Positions 8,335-19,254 of a stretch of DNA of 60,908 nucleotides are shown here, piece after piece. The notes under the pieces were generated by a model, which was given only the letters and a program-made list of their open reading frames with translations, was not told the origin of the DNA and did no database searches. The first letter of the stretch is position 1; each line of letters starts with the position of its first letter. The translations under genes and the position numbers were made by a program. Source of the DNA: Bacillota bacterium (GTDB taxonomy: Bacteria > Bacillota > SHA-98 > Ch115 > JABLXJ01); contig JABLXJ010000042.1 in NCBI GenBank assembly GCA_013178125.1, positions 1 through 60,908 of the forward strand, written 5' to 3'.

Positions 8335-9507
8335 CTATTTACGCAGGGCCTCATGCAGGGCCTCCACCATGAAATCCATGTCCTCCTCGCTCAAGCCGGG
8401 ATGCACCGGCAGGGAGAGGATGCTGGAGCAAACCCTCTCAGTCACAGGATACTCCTGGGCCGGGGCCGGCCGGGGGCCGAATCTCTCCATAAAGTACGGC
8501 TGCGCATACACCGGTACGGGATAGTGGACGGCAGTCTCAATGCCGCGCCGGCTGAGCCGGCAAGCTAGCTCGTCACGGTCGAAGCCCAGCTTTGTTTGAT
8601 CAACGAGGATTACATACTGGTGGTATGAATGCCTTACATAGCTCGCCTCATACGGCGTCGTGATCCCATCAATGCCCCGGAGCGCCTCGTTGAGCCGCCG
8701 GGCATTGTCCCGCCGGCTGCGCGTGAATTCCTCGATCAGTGGGACCTGCTCCCTCCCGATGGCGGCCTGGATTTCAGTCATACGGTAATTGTACCCCAGC
8801 ATAACGTGGTTATACTTACCACTCTGCCCTATATTGCGCAGCATCCGGAGCTTCTCAGCTATGGAATCCTCGTTGCACGCGATGAACCCACCTTCGCCGC
8901 TGTGGAGGTTTTTAGTGCAGTATGTGCTGAAGCAAGTGAGGTTGCCCGTGTTGCCCAGCTTCATGTCATGGTAAACAGCTCCAATGCCCTGCGCCGCATC
9001 CTCCACCACCCATAGCCCGTGCCGTCGCGCGATCTCATTGATGGCGTTCATCTCCGCCGGGTGGCCATAAAGATGGACGGTCTCGATCCCAACGGTGCGG
9101 GGGGTTATCCTCCCCTCTATGCTGGCAGGATCGATATTGTAGGTTTTCGGATCGATATCCGCGAACACGGGAATTCCACCGCAGTAAAGGATGGCATTTA
9201 CGCTTGAGGCAAAGGTAAATGGGGTTGTGATGACCTCATCGCCGGGCTTGATGCCGCTGGCGACGATGGCGAGGTGCAAGGCGGCTGTCCCGCTGCTTAC
9301 CGCCACCACGTGCCTGGCCCCGATGTAGCCCGCAAGCAGCCGCTCAAACTCGGCCACCACGGGGCCGCACACGAGGCGTCCTGAACGCATGACATTTAGG
9401 ACGGCATCCTCGATCTTTTCGCTATAAAATGGCTTCGCAATGGGGATTCTTCTTACTGGCTGTTCTGGCTGTCGGTTTGCCGATTGGCATGACGAACTTG
9501 TTTGCAA
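8335..9507 (-). CDS. DegT/DnrJ/EryC1/StrS family aminotransferase
   Basis: PLP-dependent sugar aminotransferases of this family make amino-sugars for polysaccharides or antibiotics. The Schiff-base lysine is Lys199 in STYCTKNLHSGEGG. The PLP-phosphate binding SSGTAALHLA and the aspartate of VVEDAAQGIGA (Asp170) are present. The 390-aa length is typical. The TTG start at 9507 has AAAGGGG 11 bases upstream. The first 18 residues (MQTSSSCQSANRQPEQPV) are a Ser/Gln-rich extension. No other sugar-nucleotide genes are in the window, so the substrate cannot be inferred. Confidence 0.9.
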   Translation of the reverse strand: MQTSSSCQSANRQPEQPVRRIPIAKPFYSEKIEDAVLNVMRSGRLVCGPVVAEFERLLAGYIGARHVVAVSSGTAALHLAIVASGIKPGDEVITTPFTFASSVNAILYCGGIPVFADIDPKTYNIDPASIEGRITPRTVGIETVHLYGHPAEMNAINEIARRHGLWVVEDAAQGIGAVYHDMKLGNTGNLTCFSTYCTKNLHSGEGGFIACNEDSIAEKLRMLRNIGQSGKYNHVMLGYNYRMTEIQAAIGREQVPLIEEFTRSRRDNARRLNEALRGIDGITTPYEASYVRHSYHQYVILVDQTKLGFDRDELACRLSRRGIETAVHYPVPVYAQPYFMERFGPRPAPAQEYPVTERVCSSILSLPVHPGLSEEDMDFMVEALHEALRK

Positions 9508-9643
9508 TTACATAGCTACCCCTTTCTCAGAAAAAATCAGCCTCAATTTCTGAATATACACCTTGGCGCCGCAACTGTGAAGGGGGTATAATTAATCTTG
9601 TCCAGCCAGTGCCCCGGTGTGCCCGGGCATGTAAGTATTTTCC

Positions 9644-9740
9644 AGTCAAGACTTGGGACAGTCAAGGCTTGGGATAGTTGAAATCTGTGATAGTTAAGAC
9701 CTGAGCCGGTCAAAACCTGAGTCGAAGCAAAACTTGAGTC
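9644..9740 (+). repeat. Six degenerate 16-bp tandem repeats upstream of pcrA
   Basis: Consecutive units start at 9644, 9660, 9676, 9692, 9708 and 9724 with a consensus close to agtcaagacytgggat. The first two differ at only two bases, the last is 17 bp. The array ends 26 bp before the pcrA ATG. I see no promoter inside it. Confidence 0.8.
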
Positions 9741-9766
9741 AAAGCTCGAGACCTTGGGGGTTGAAG

Positions 9767-12016
9767 ATGAGATCTCTGCTTGATGACCTGAATCCGAGGC
9801 AGCGCGAGGCGGTGTGCCATACCGAAGGCCCACTCTTGATTCTTGCCGGGGCCGGGAGCGGCAAGACCAGGGTGATAACCTACAGGATAGCCTATCTGAT
9901 CGGCGAGAAGGACGTCTTCCCCGGTAGCATACTCGCTGTGACTTTCACAAATAAGGCCGCGAATGAGATGCGCGAGAGGGTGGCGGGCCTCGTGGGCCCC
10001 TGGGCCCGGAGCGTCCATATAAGCACATTTCATTCATTCTGCGTCCGGGTCTTACGGTGCGACATCGACAGGCTCGGGATGACCAGGGATTTTACCATAT
10101 TCGATGCATCCGACCAGCAGGCCGCGGTCAAGCAGGCCCTACATGACTTGAATATCAATGACAAGCAGTTTACGCCCGCCGGCGTCCTGGGGACCATCAG
10201 CAACGCCAAGAATGAGCTCGTAAGACCGGCCGATTTTGCCGAGGCAGCCACGGGATTCTATGAAAAGACCGTTGCCAGGATATACGGGGCTTACCAGTCT
10301 ATTTTACAGAAGAACAATGCCCTCGATTTTGATGACCTCCTGATGGAGACGGTGGAGCTTTTCAGGGGGTTCCCCGAGGTGCTCGGGGGCTACCAGGAGA
10401 AGTTTAAATATATCATGGTGGATGAATACCAGGATACCAACCGGGCCCAGTACGTCATCGTCAGGCTCCTGGCCGCGAGGCACCGGAACCTGTGCGTGGT
10501 GGGCGATGAGGACCAGTCGATATATGGCTGGCGGGGCGCGGATATAAGGAATATCCTCGATTTCGAGGAGGATTACCCCGATGCCAGGGTCATCAAGCTG
10601 GAGGAGAACTACCGGTCGACCAGGGCTATCCTGGAGGCCGCGAACGAGGTTATAAAGAACAATCGGGAGAGAAAGGACAAGGCCCTCTGGACCCGGAACC
10701 CCGGGGGCGAGTTGATCAGGTGTTTCGCCGCCGCGGATCAACATGAGGAGGCCCGGTTTGTTGCGAATGAGATACTCAGGGAGCGCAGCGAGATGGGGAG
10801 GGGCTATAAGGATTTCGTCGTGCTCTACCGGATGAACGCCCAGTCCCGCGTCTTTGAGGATGTGTTCATGAGCCTCGGTATACCCTATAAGATCGTCGGG
10901 GGCCTCAGGTTTTATGAGCGCAAGGAGATAAAGGATATCATAGCCTACCTGCGCCTGATCCTGAACCCGGGCGATGGTGTATCCCTCCAGCGGGTGATAA
11001 ACGTGCCCAAACGGGGGATCGGCGATATCACCATCGAGAGGCTTGCGGCGTTTGCCAGGCAGGAGGATATCGGCATGTTCGAGGCCATGCGGAGGGCCGG
11101 CGAGATAGAGGCCATACCGGAGAGGACGAGGACGCAGGTTTCCAGGTTTGCGGGTATGATCGAGGAGCTTGTTGCGAAGCGCGACGAGCTTTCCCCTACA
11201 ATGCTGGTGAATGAGGTGCTCGAGAGGACCGGGTATTTGAGAGAGCTCGAGGCCGAGCGAACGGTCGAGGCGCTCGCAAGGATCGAGAACATAAAGGAGT
11301 TGCTCTCCGTGACCCGGGAATTCGAGGCGCGCCAGTCCGCATCCGGGGGGGAGGGCTCGCTCGCGGCGTTTCTGGAGGAGGTGGCGCTCATATCGGATAT
11401 CGATACCCTCAAAGAGGACGAGGAAGGCGTCACCCTGATGACGCTGCATTCGGCCAAGGGCCTTGAATTCCCCGTGGTGTTTATCGCCGGGATGGAGGAG
11501 GGGCTTTTCCCGCACGCCAGGGCGCTCATGGATGACGGGGAGCTCGAGGAGGAACGGCGCCTCTGTTATGTGGGGATCACCCGCGCTATGGAACAGCTCT
11601 ACCTCACCCGCGCCCGCAAGCGGATGATTTACGGAGAATCCTCGGATACGCTCCCCTCCAGGTTCCTTGCGGAGATACCCGTTGATCTGGTGGTGGACTG
11701 GCCCGGCTCGACGGGCGCGGGTGAGGGCGCGTACGCGCACGTTGATTCCGCCGGTTCTGCTAGCGCTGCTGGCTCTGCCGGTTCCGCGGATTCCATAAAT
11801 CCCGTCGATCTCAACAGTCCTGCTAGTTCTGCGAGGAGCACCGATGCCCGCAGGGCCTTCCGGTCCGGGGACAAGGTGAGGCATGAGAAGCTGGGGCACG
11901 GCACGGTTGTCAGTATAGAGGGGGAGGGGGAGGACGCTATTCTGACGATAGCCTTCCCGGGGCTCGGCGTGAAGAAGTTTATGCTCGGTTACGCCCCGAT
12001 TCATCACGCAGGCTGA
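9767..12016 (+). CDS. pcrA: ATP-dependent DNA helicase PcrA/UvrD
   Basis: A superfamily 1A 3'-5' helicase for replication-fork repair and excision repair. Walker A GAGSGKT is at residues 28-34, followed by TFTNKAANEMRERV, Walker B VDEYQDTN, GDEDQSIYGWRGAD, the VLYRMNAQSR motif and TLHSAKGLEFPVVF. The ATG at 9767 is supported by GGGGG six bases upstream and gives 749 aa. Between the helicase core and the C-terminal Tudor-like domain (FRSGDKVRHEKLGHGTVVSI) lies a Ser/Ala-rich linker of about 40 residues (SAGSASAAGSAGSADS) encoded by slipped repeats near 11750-11840. ligA follows, as in many Bacillota. Confidence 0.95.
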   Translation: MRSLLDDLNPRQREAVCHTEGPLLILAGAGSGKTRVITYRIAYLIGEKDVFPGSILAVTFTNKAANEMRERVAGLVGPWARSVHISTFHSFCVRVLRCDIDRLGMTRDFTIFDASDQQAAVKQALHDLNINDKQFTPAGVLGTISNAKNELVRPADFAEAATGFYEKTVARIYGAYQSILQKNNALDFDDLLMETVELFRGFPEVLGGYQEKFKYIMVDEYQDTNRAQYVIVRLLAARHRNLCVVGDEDQSIYGWRGADIRNILDFEEDYPDARVIKLEENYRSTRAILEAANEVIKNNRERKDKALWTRNPGGELIRCFAAADQHEEARFVANEILRERSEMGRGYKDFVVLYRMNAQSRVFEDVFMSLGIPYKIVGGLRFYERKEIKDIIAYLRLILNPGDGVSLQRVINVPKRGIGDITIERLAAFARQEDIGMFEAMRRAGEIEAIPERTRTQVSRFAGMIEELVAKRDELSPTMLVNEVLERTGYLRELEAERTVEALARIENIKELLSVTREFEARQSASGGEGSLAAFLEEVALISDIDTLKEDEEGVTLMTLHSAKGLEFPVVFIAGMEEGLFPHARALMDDGELEEERRLCYVGITRAMEQLYLTRARKRMIYGESSDTLPSRFLAEIPVDLVVDWPGSTGAGEGAYAHVDSAGSASAAGSAGSADSINPVDLNSPASSARSTDARRAFRSGDKVRHEKLGHGTVVSIEGEGEDAILTIAFPGLGVKKFMLGYAPIHHAG

Positions 12017-12029
12017 GCCAGCCGCATGA

Positions 12030-14240
<2,211 letters not shown>

Positions 14241-14367
14241 GGTCTCATTGAATTGGGAACCGGGGGATTGGGAATCGGGTCCTCATTGGATTGGGGATTG
14301 GGTCAGGTAGTCTAAACTGGTCAATTGAATCGGATAGAGCATAGGGCATGGTAAGGGGGTTTTATGT

Positions 14368-14661
14368 ATGCCCATAACGAAGCAGGATGTTGAGCATGTA
14401 GCGGCGCTCGCCAGGCTCGAGCTGAGCGAGGAGGAGAAGGAATCCCTCACCGACCAGCTCGGCAAGATACTGGAGTATGCGGACAAGTTGAAGGAGCTCG
14501 ATACGGAGGGTGTCCCTCCGACGGCGCATCCCCTGCCGGTCAAGAACGTTTTCAGGGAGGACAGGGTGCGCCCATCGCTGCCCGTTGACGAGGCGCTGGC
14601 CAATGCGCCCGAGCGGGAGGGCGACTTCTTCAAGGTGCCGAGGATCATGGAGGTAGATTGA
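14368..14661 (+). CDS. gatC: Asp-tRNA(Asn)/Glu-tRNA(Gln) amidotransferase subunit C
   Basis: GatC is the small subunit holding GatA and GatB together in the transamidation of Glu-tRNA(Gln) and Asp-tRNA(Asn). The 97-aa protein has all family segments: ITKQDVEHVAALARLELSEE, ILEYADKLKELDTEGV and the C-terminal REGDFFKVPRIME. gatA does not follow directly as it usually does: about 4.6 kb with three glycerol-phosphate genes intervene. The 127 bp upstream of gatC are an ATTGGG-rich degenerate repeat. Confidence 0.95.
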   Translation: MPITKQDVEHVAALARLELSEEEKESLTDQLGKILEYADKLKELDTEGVPPTAHPLPVKNVFREDRVRPSLPVDEALANAPEREGDFFKVPRIMEVD

Positions 14662-14903
14662 GCCGGTCCGCAAGCAAGGCTGAGTTGGTCTATAAGCAAA
14701 GTTAGGCCAGCCGGTGCCCAGGGCCGCGCGCCGGGTCTTTTCGAACTGCATTTTCGGACTACAATTGAGGTGATTTTTAGAGGATTTCAGACGGGGGTCG
14801 CGAATATTATTATTGATGGAGGATTATTATTGTTACAGGATTAACTAGTTGGGATTAACTGGTTACTGATCGGGCGTCTGGTTGCGGAACCGGAGATTTA
14901 TGG
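14662..14903. other. Gene-free leader with AT-rich slipped repeats
   Basis: No protein-coding frame is convincing between gatC and the hairpin at 14904. The stretch contains repeated elements: attattattg twice near 14800-14830, and ggattaact twice near 14838-14862. I see no strong sigma-A promoter, although transcription of the glp module must start here or read through from gatC. Confidence 0.4.
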
Positions 14904-14977
14904 AGAGTTCCGTCTGGCGCGGGTTTACCAGCTTAGTTTGTGCTGGTTTTGCCCCGCTGGCGGAACTCTAATTTTTT
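14904..14977 (+). terminator. Branched hairpin with T-run upstream of the glp module; candidate GlpP-controlled attenuator
   Basis: AGAGTTCCG (14904-14912) pairs perfectly with CGGAACTCT (14961-14969). Inside lie a second stem (GCGGG with CCCGC) and a third (CCAGC with GCTGG). ATTTTTT follows at 14971-14977. As an intrinsic terminator it would end transcription from gatC. Its position about 170 bp before a GlpA-like gene whose operon ends with the antiterminator glpP suggests that GlpP may allow readthrough when glycerol-3-phosphate is present, as known for glpD of Bacillus subtilis. The structure is seen; the GlpP link is inferred. Confidence 0.65.
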
Positions 14978-15030
14978 CTTAGCACTTATAACCCTTGGGA
15001 TGGGCGATGCCGGTGGCAGACACTATTCCC

Positions 15031-15076
15031 GGCGGACGATGCTGGTTTTAAACATCGTGTGGGGCGGACGATGCTG
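15031..15076 (+). repeat. 14-bp direct repeat upstream of the GlpA-like gene
   Basis: GGCGGACGATGCTG occurs at 15031-15044 and again at 15063-15076, 32 bp apart (three helical turns), with a related sequence just upstream. It lies in the untranslated leader about 75-120 bp before the GlpA-like start. It could be a paired protein-binding site or another slipped duplication. Confidence 0.55.
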
Positions 15077-15149
15077 ACATTTTAGTCGGTGATTTTCAGG
15101 CGAGGTAGCCGGCGGTTTTAAGTGAGGGCTGAAAAGGGGTTGATGAGAC

Positions 15150-16646
15150 ATGGGAACGGGGATCAGGAGCGCGGCCTGCGGGATTGCGGATATTGCCATA
15201 ATAGGCGGCGGGGTGGTTGGATGCTCCATAGCGCGCGAGCTATCCAGGTATGAACTGAATGTGGTGCTTATTGAAAAGGAGGCCGAGGTGGGCTTTGGGA
15301 CGAGCAAGGCCAATAGCGGCATCGTCCATGCGGGGTTTCACTCGGAGAGGGACACCCTGGAGGCCAGGCTCTGCGTTGAAGGAAACAGGTTGTTCGACGG
15401 ACTCTGCGGGGAGCTCTCGGTGCCCTTTAGGCGCAATGGCTCGCTCCTCGTCACAAAGACCGCTCGGGATATAGCCGAGCTCGAGCGCCTTCGCGCGCAG
15501 GGGATATACAACGGCGTGCCGGGCCTCGAGATCCTAAGCGGCCAGCAGGTCCTAGATCTGGAGCCCGGCCTCTCGCGCGAGGTTGTAGCTGGACTCTACG
15601 CCCCGACCGCCGGGGTTGTGTCCCCCTACGAGCTGACCATGGCCCTGGCCGAGAATGCCCAGGCCAACGGGGTGCGTTTCATGACGGGCTGCGAGGTATG
15701 GGGCATGATAATTGAGGATGGCGGCAATCTGAGTTCCAATCCGAGTTTGAACCGGAATCTGGGTTTGAAGCGGCTGAGGTCCTCGCGCGGGGACATAATT
15801 GTGCGTTATGTAATCAACGCTGCGGGGTTGTTTGGCGACGATGTGGCGGCGCTCGCTGGAGGGGAGCGCCCATTCCGGATCATCCCCCGGAAGGGGGAGG
15901 AGTACATCCTCGACCGGCGGGTCGGGGCGCTGGTCACCCGGACGATATTCCCGATGCCGACGCCCAACTCCAAGGGCATACTCGTGATCCCGACCGCGGA
16001 CGGGAATATCATGATCGGGCCCACCGCCGTGGAGGTGGAATCAAAGCACGATCTCGGGACGACGCGTGCCGGGTTTGATGAGATATTCAGGGCCACGCGC
16101 GACCTCGTGCCATCCATCGATTCCAGGGATATCATAGCCTCATTTGCAGGGTTGAGGGCGGCCTCGGACCGGCACTCCTTCATAATAGAGCGTTCGCCGG
16201 GCGTGAGGGGCTTCATGAACGTCTGCGGGATAGAGTCGCCCGGCCTCACGGCGTCGCCGGCCATAGCCAGGATGGTCGCCAGCATGATCGGGGAGGAAAT
16301 GGCCCTGAGGCCCAAGCGTTCCTTCAATCCGGAACGGCGCCCGGCGCCGGGGTTCCGGGAGATGAGCGCTGCGGAGAGAAGGGCAGCTATAGCGAGGGAT
16401 CCCGCCTACGGCCGGATCGTATGCCGGTGTGAGCTCGTATCCGAGGCCGAGGTCGTGGACACTATAAGGCGCGGGGCGCGCACCCTGGACGGGGTGAAAT
16501 TCAGGACGCGGGCGGGCATGGGCAGGTGCCAGGGCGGGTTCTGCACGCCGCGGGTGATGAGTATCCTGTCCAGGGAGCTGGGGGTTCCCATGGAGAGGCT
16601 CACGAAGCGCGGGGACGAGTCCTTCCTTGTTACAAGACGATATTGA
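15150..16646 (+). CDS. GlpA-like FAD oxidoreductase with C-terminal 2Fe-2S domain
   Basis: The protein resembles the anaerobic glycerol-3-phosphate dehydrogenase A subunit and the related L-2-hydroxyglutarate oxidase group. It has an N-terminal FAD-binding IIGGGVVGCS (residues 18-25), the substrate-region motif SGIVHAGFH, and a C-terminal BFD-like 2Fe-2S domain with Cys425, Cys427, Cys460 and Cys465 (CRCE...GRCQGGFC). A short Asn/Leu-rich insert (SSNPSLNRNLGLKRL, near residue 195) looks like a slipped-repeat insertion. The partner FAD protein follows 77 bp downstream. With GlpP in the same operon, glycerol-3-phosphate oxidation is the likely role. Confidence 0.87.
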   Translation: MGTGIRSAACGIADIAIIGGGVVGCSIARELSRYELNVVLIEKEAEVGFGTSKANSGIVHAGFHSERDTLEARLCVEGNRLFDGLCGELSVPFRRNGSLLVTKTARDIAELERLRAQGIYNGVPGLEILSGQQVLDLEPGLSREVVAGLYAPTAGVVSPYELTMALAENAQANGVRFMTGCEVWGMIIEDGGNLSSNPSLNRNLGLKRLRSSRGDIIVRYVINAAGLFGDDVAALAGGERPFRIIPRKGEEYILDRRVGALVTRTIFPMPTPNSKGILVIPTADGNIMIGPTAVEVESKHDLGTTRAGFDEIFRATRDLVPSIDSRDIIASFAGLRAASDRHSFIIERSPGVRGFMNVCGIESPGLTASPAIARMVASMIGEEMALRPKRSFNPERRPAPGFREMSAAERRAAIARDPAYGRIVCRCELVSEAEVVDTIRRGARTLDGVKFRTRAGMGRCQGGFCTPRVMSILSRELGVPMERLTKRGDESFLVTRRY

Positions 16647-16723
16647 AGGCATGCGAGTAAGGAAAAGTGTCGGTAATCTCGGACTCACACTTGGGTCAGT
16701 GAATTATAGAGGGGTGCCGTGAT

Positions 16724-18466
16724 ATGAATAATATAGTTGCCAAACCGGATATCGATGTCGCGATAATCGGGGGCGGCCCCGCGGGATTGGCCGCGGCGAT
16801 CGGGGCATGCAATGCCGGCGTTGATCCCGACCGAGTGCTCATCCTGGAGCGCGGCGAGCGCCTGGGGGGCATACTGCCGCAGTGCATCCACCACGGTTTC
16901 GGGCTTCACAGGTTCAAGGAGGAATTGACGGGGCCGGAGTATGCCGATCGCTTCATTAGAAAGGTGGAGCGCCTGGGGGTCAAGGTATTGCTCGACACAA
17001 TGGTCATCGAGCTGGGCGCGGATCGACACATCACGGCTGTGAGCGACAGGTATGGCCTGGTCAGCCTCGTGCCGGGGGCGGTCATCCTCGCCATGGGTTG
17101 CCGCGAGCGCACCAGGGCCCAGATCCGCATACCTGGCACCAGGCCGGCCGGTATATTCACGGCCGGAACCGCCCAGAGGCTGGTGAACATCGAAGGCTAC
17201 CTGCCGGGCCGGCGCGCCGTCATCGTTGGGTCCGGCGATATCGGTCTCATCATGGCGAGGCGGCTCGCCATCGAGGGGGTCGAGGTCGCGGGCGTATTCG
17301 AGATATTGCCCTATCCTGGCGGCCTCGTGCGAAACATCGTGCAATGCCTGGATGATTTCGGTATCCCGCTTTACCTCAGCCATACCGTAATCGAGATTCA
17401 CGGGAAGGACCGGGTAACCGGCGTGACCGTGGCCGAGGTAGATAATGGCGGAAACCCGGTCCCGGGGAGCGAGCGGTATATCCAGTGTGACACGGTTCTT
17501 CTTTCGGTCGGCTTGATCCCCGAAAACGAGCTCTCCCGGATGGCTGGCGTGGAGATCGACCCCCTGACGGGCGGCCCAGCCGTGACGGGGGACTTTCAGA
17601 CGAGCGTGAGCGGGATATTTGCATGTGGCAATGTCTTGCACGTCAACGAGCTGGTTGACGATGTAAGCGATGAGGGTGAGCGTGCCGGGCGTGAGGCAGG
17701 GCTTTATGCTATGGAGGCGACGCATGCCACGGAGGCGACACGCCCGCACTTGGGGGGCCGCCTGGAATTTGGCAGGCCGGGAATTCAGCAGGTCCAGCGC
17801 AGGCGCGTGGCTGCTAGGCTGAAGGCCAGGGCGGGGAGCGGTAGCAAGAGTAGTAGCATAGCAAGTAGCAGTAATAGCATAGCAGGTGGCATAGCGAGTA
17901 AGGCAGCGCATGGAGATTCCATGCAGGTCATATGCACCATCTGCCCCGTGGGGTGTGAGATAGAGGTCAGGAAGATGGCGACGGCGACGGCGATGCCAAC
18001 GGCGATGGCAATGGCGACGGCGGCTACAGCGGGGGAGGCGGCTGGCGCGCTGGCTGGCGCTGGCGCTGACGGCGGCGGCGAGACCGAAGGCCTCGAGGTA
18101 AAAGGGAATAAATGCAAGCGAGGTGTGGCCTATGCGATGGAGGAATTTACGGCTCCGAAGCGAACCCTAACTACGACGGTGCGGGCGAAGGTTGCGGGCG
18201 GCCCCGATGTGTTCATTCCCGTCCGGACGAGCTCGCCCATCCCCAGGGACCTCCTGTTGCCTGCAGCGCGTGAGCTGGCAAGGGTCGAGGTGAGGGAGCC
18301 GCTCGAGATCGGCGATATAATCGTCGGGGATATCCTGGGCTCGGGGGTCGATGTGATTGCAACTGCCAGCCTCCATGTTGGTCCTGGTCACGATCATGAT
18401 GTCGATATCGTTCCCGGCCATGCCGGTTACGATGGCATGGTTCCTGGGCATGAAGGAGCGCTGTGA
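16724..18466 (+). CDS. FAD-dependent pyridine nucleotide oxidoreductase fused to DUF1667
   Basis: Residues 1 to about 335 are a two-dinucleotide-domain flavoprotein (AIIGGGPAGLAAA, then VIVGSGDIGLIMARRL, and ACGNVLHVNELVDDV near its end). From Met400 follows a DUF1667 domain with a Cys-rich motif (CTICPVGCEIEV; C404, C407, C411) and KCKRG. In many Clostridia these are two adjacent genes. Here one unbroken 580-aa frame joins them through a Ser/Ala-rich linker (residues about 335-399). A second low-complexity insert (MATATAMPTAMAMATAATAG) splits DUF1667 itself. The GlpA-like gene upstream and glpP downstream suggest electron transfer from glycerol-3-phosphate. A re-initiation start at 17921 cannot be excluded. 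Confidence 0.85.
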   Translation: MNNIVAKPDIDVAIIGGGPAGLAAAIGACNAGVDPDRVLILERGERLGGILPQCIHHGFGLHRFKEELTGPEYADRFIRKVERLGVKVLLDTMVIELGADRHITAVSDRYGLVSLVPGAVILAMGCRERTRAQIRIPGTRPAGIFTAGTAQRLVNIEGYLPGRRAVIVGSGDIGLIMARRLAIEGVEVAGVFEILPYPGGLVRNIVQCLDDFGIPLYLSHTVIEIHGKDRVTGVTVAEVDNGGNPVPGSERYIQCDTVLLSVGLIPENELSRMAGVEIDPLTGGPAVTGDFQTSVSGIFACGNVLHVNELVDDVSDEGERAGREAGLYAMEATHATEATRPHLGGRLEFGRPGIQQVQRRRVAARLKARAGSGSKSSSIASSSNSIAGGIASKAAHGDSMQVICTICPVGCEIEVRKMATATAMPTAMAMATAATAGEAAGALAGAGADGGGETEGLEVKGNKCKRGVAYAMEEFTAPKRTLTTTVRAKVAGGPDVFIPVRTSSPIPRDLLLPAARELARVEVREPLEIGDIIVGDILGSGVDVIATASLHVGPGHDHDVDIVPGHAGYDGMVPGHEGAL

Positions 18467-18467
18467 A

Positions 18468-19049
18468 ATGACATGTTCTGTGGATGAATTCATATCCCGG
18501 CTGCGGGCGAACCCTGTCATCGCCGGTGTAAAGAGCTTGAAGGATGTCGATGTGGCCATCCGCTCGGGGCTGGATGTCATATTCCTTCTGACCGGCACGA
18601 TATTCGACCTCCGGGAGGCTGTGGCGCGCGCCAGAGCCGGGGGCAGGATCATATTCGGCCATGTCGACCTCATAGACGGGATCGGCAAGGATAAGGCCGG
18701 GATGCGGTTCCTCGCGGAGGAGATCGGCGTCGACGGCATCTTGACCACCCGCAATGCCCTGGTGAGGGCGGCCATGGCTGAGGGGCTCATCGCCGTGCAG
18801 CGGCTGTTCCTCCTTGACTCGGAGTCCCTCAAGACTGGGGTTAATGTGGTGCAGTCGACAAATCCCCACGCTGTTGAGGTGTTGCCCGGGCTCGTGCTGC
18901 CAGCCGTGGTTCATAGGCTCCCTGTTCGCGCCCTCCCTCCCTTCATAGGTGGCGGCCTCATCGAGACTCGCGAGGAACTTGATGCCGTCCTGGCCACCGG
19001 CGCACTGGGGGTCTCCACAAGCAAGAAAGCCCTCTGGGTGCGGGTGTGA
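18468..19049 (+). CDS. glpP: Glycerol-3-phosphate-responsive antiterminator GlpP
   Basis: GlpP binds leader mRNA and prevents termination when glycerol-3-phosphate is present. The 193-aa TIM-barrel-like protein shows the family segments NPVIAGVKSLKDVDVAIRSG, IFLLTGTIFDLREAV, HVDLIDGIGKDKAG, DGILTTRNALVRAA and a phosphate-binding GGGLIETREELDAVLATGA. The ATG at 18468 is chosen because AAGGAG lies nine bases upstream. It starts one base after the stop of the DUF1667 fusion gene, which indicates translational coupling. Confidence 0.92.
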   Translation: MTCSVDEFISRLRANPVIAGVKSLKDVDVAIRSGLDVIFLLTGTIFDLREAVARARAGGRIIFGHVDLIDGIGKDKAGMRFLAEEIGVDGILTTRNALVRAAMAEGLIAVQRLFLLDSESLKTGVNVVQSTNPHAVEVLPGLVLPAVVHRLPVRALPPFIGGGLIETREELDAVLATGALGVSTSKKALWVRV

Positions 19050-19254
19050 AAGCGGCCCTGATGCTTTGATCCTGACCAGAGAAGCCTCGAGCCCTGAAGC
19101 CTGCCACTCTACCGCTCTGTCATCCTGACTCGGAGCTTGACAAGCCCGCGAGTGAGCCGTATCTTGGATATAGTATCAATATAGTGTCAAGGTATAAGTG
19201 CCAGGTGATTTTCTGATTTTCGTGCTAGATTCTGGAAAGGGGGCCGGGTTCCTT

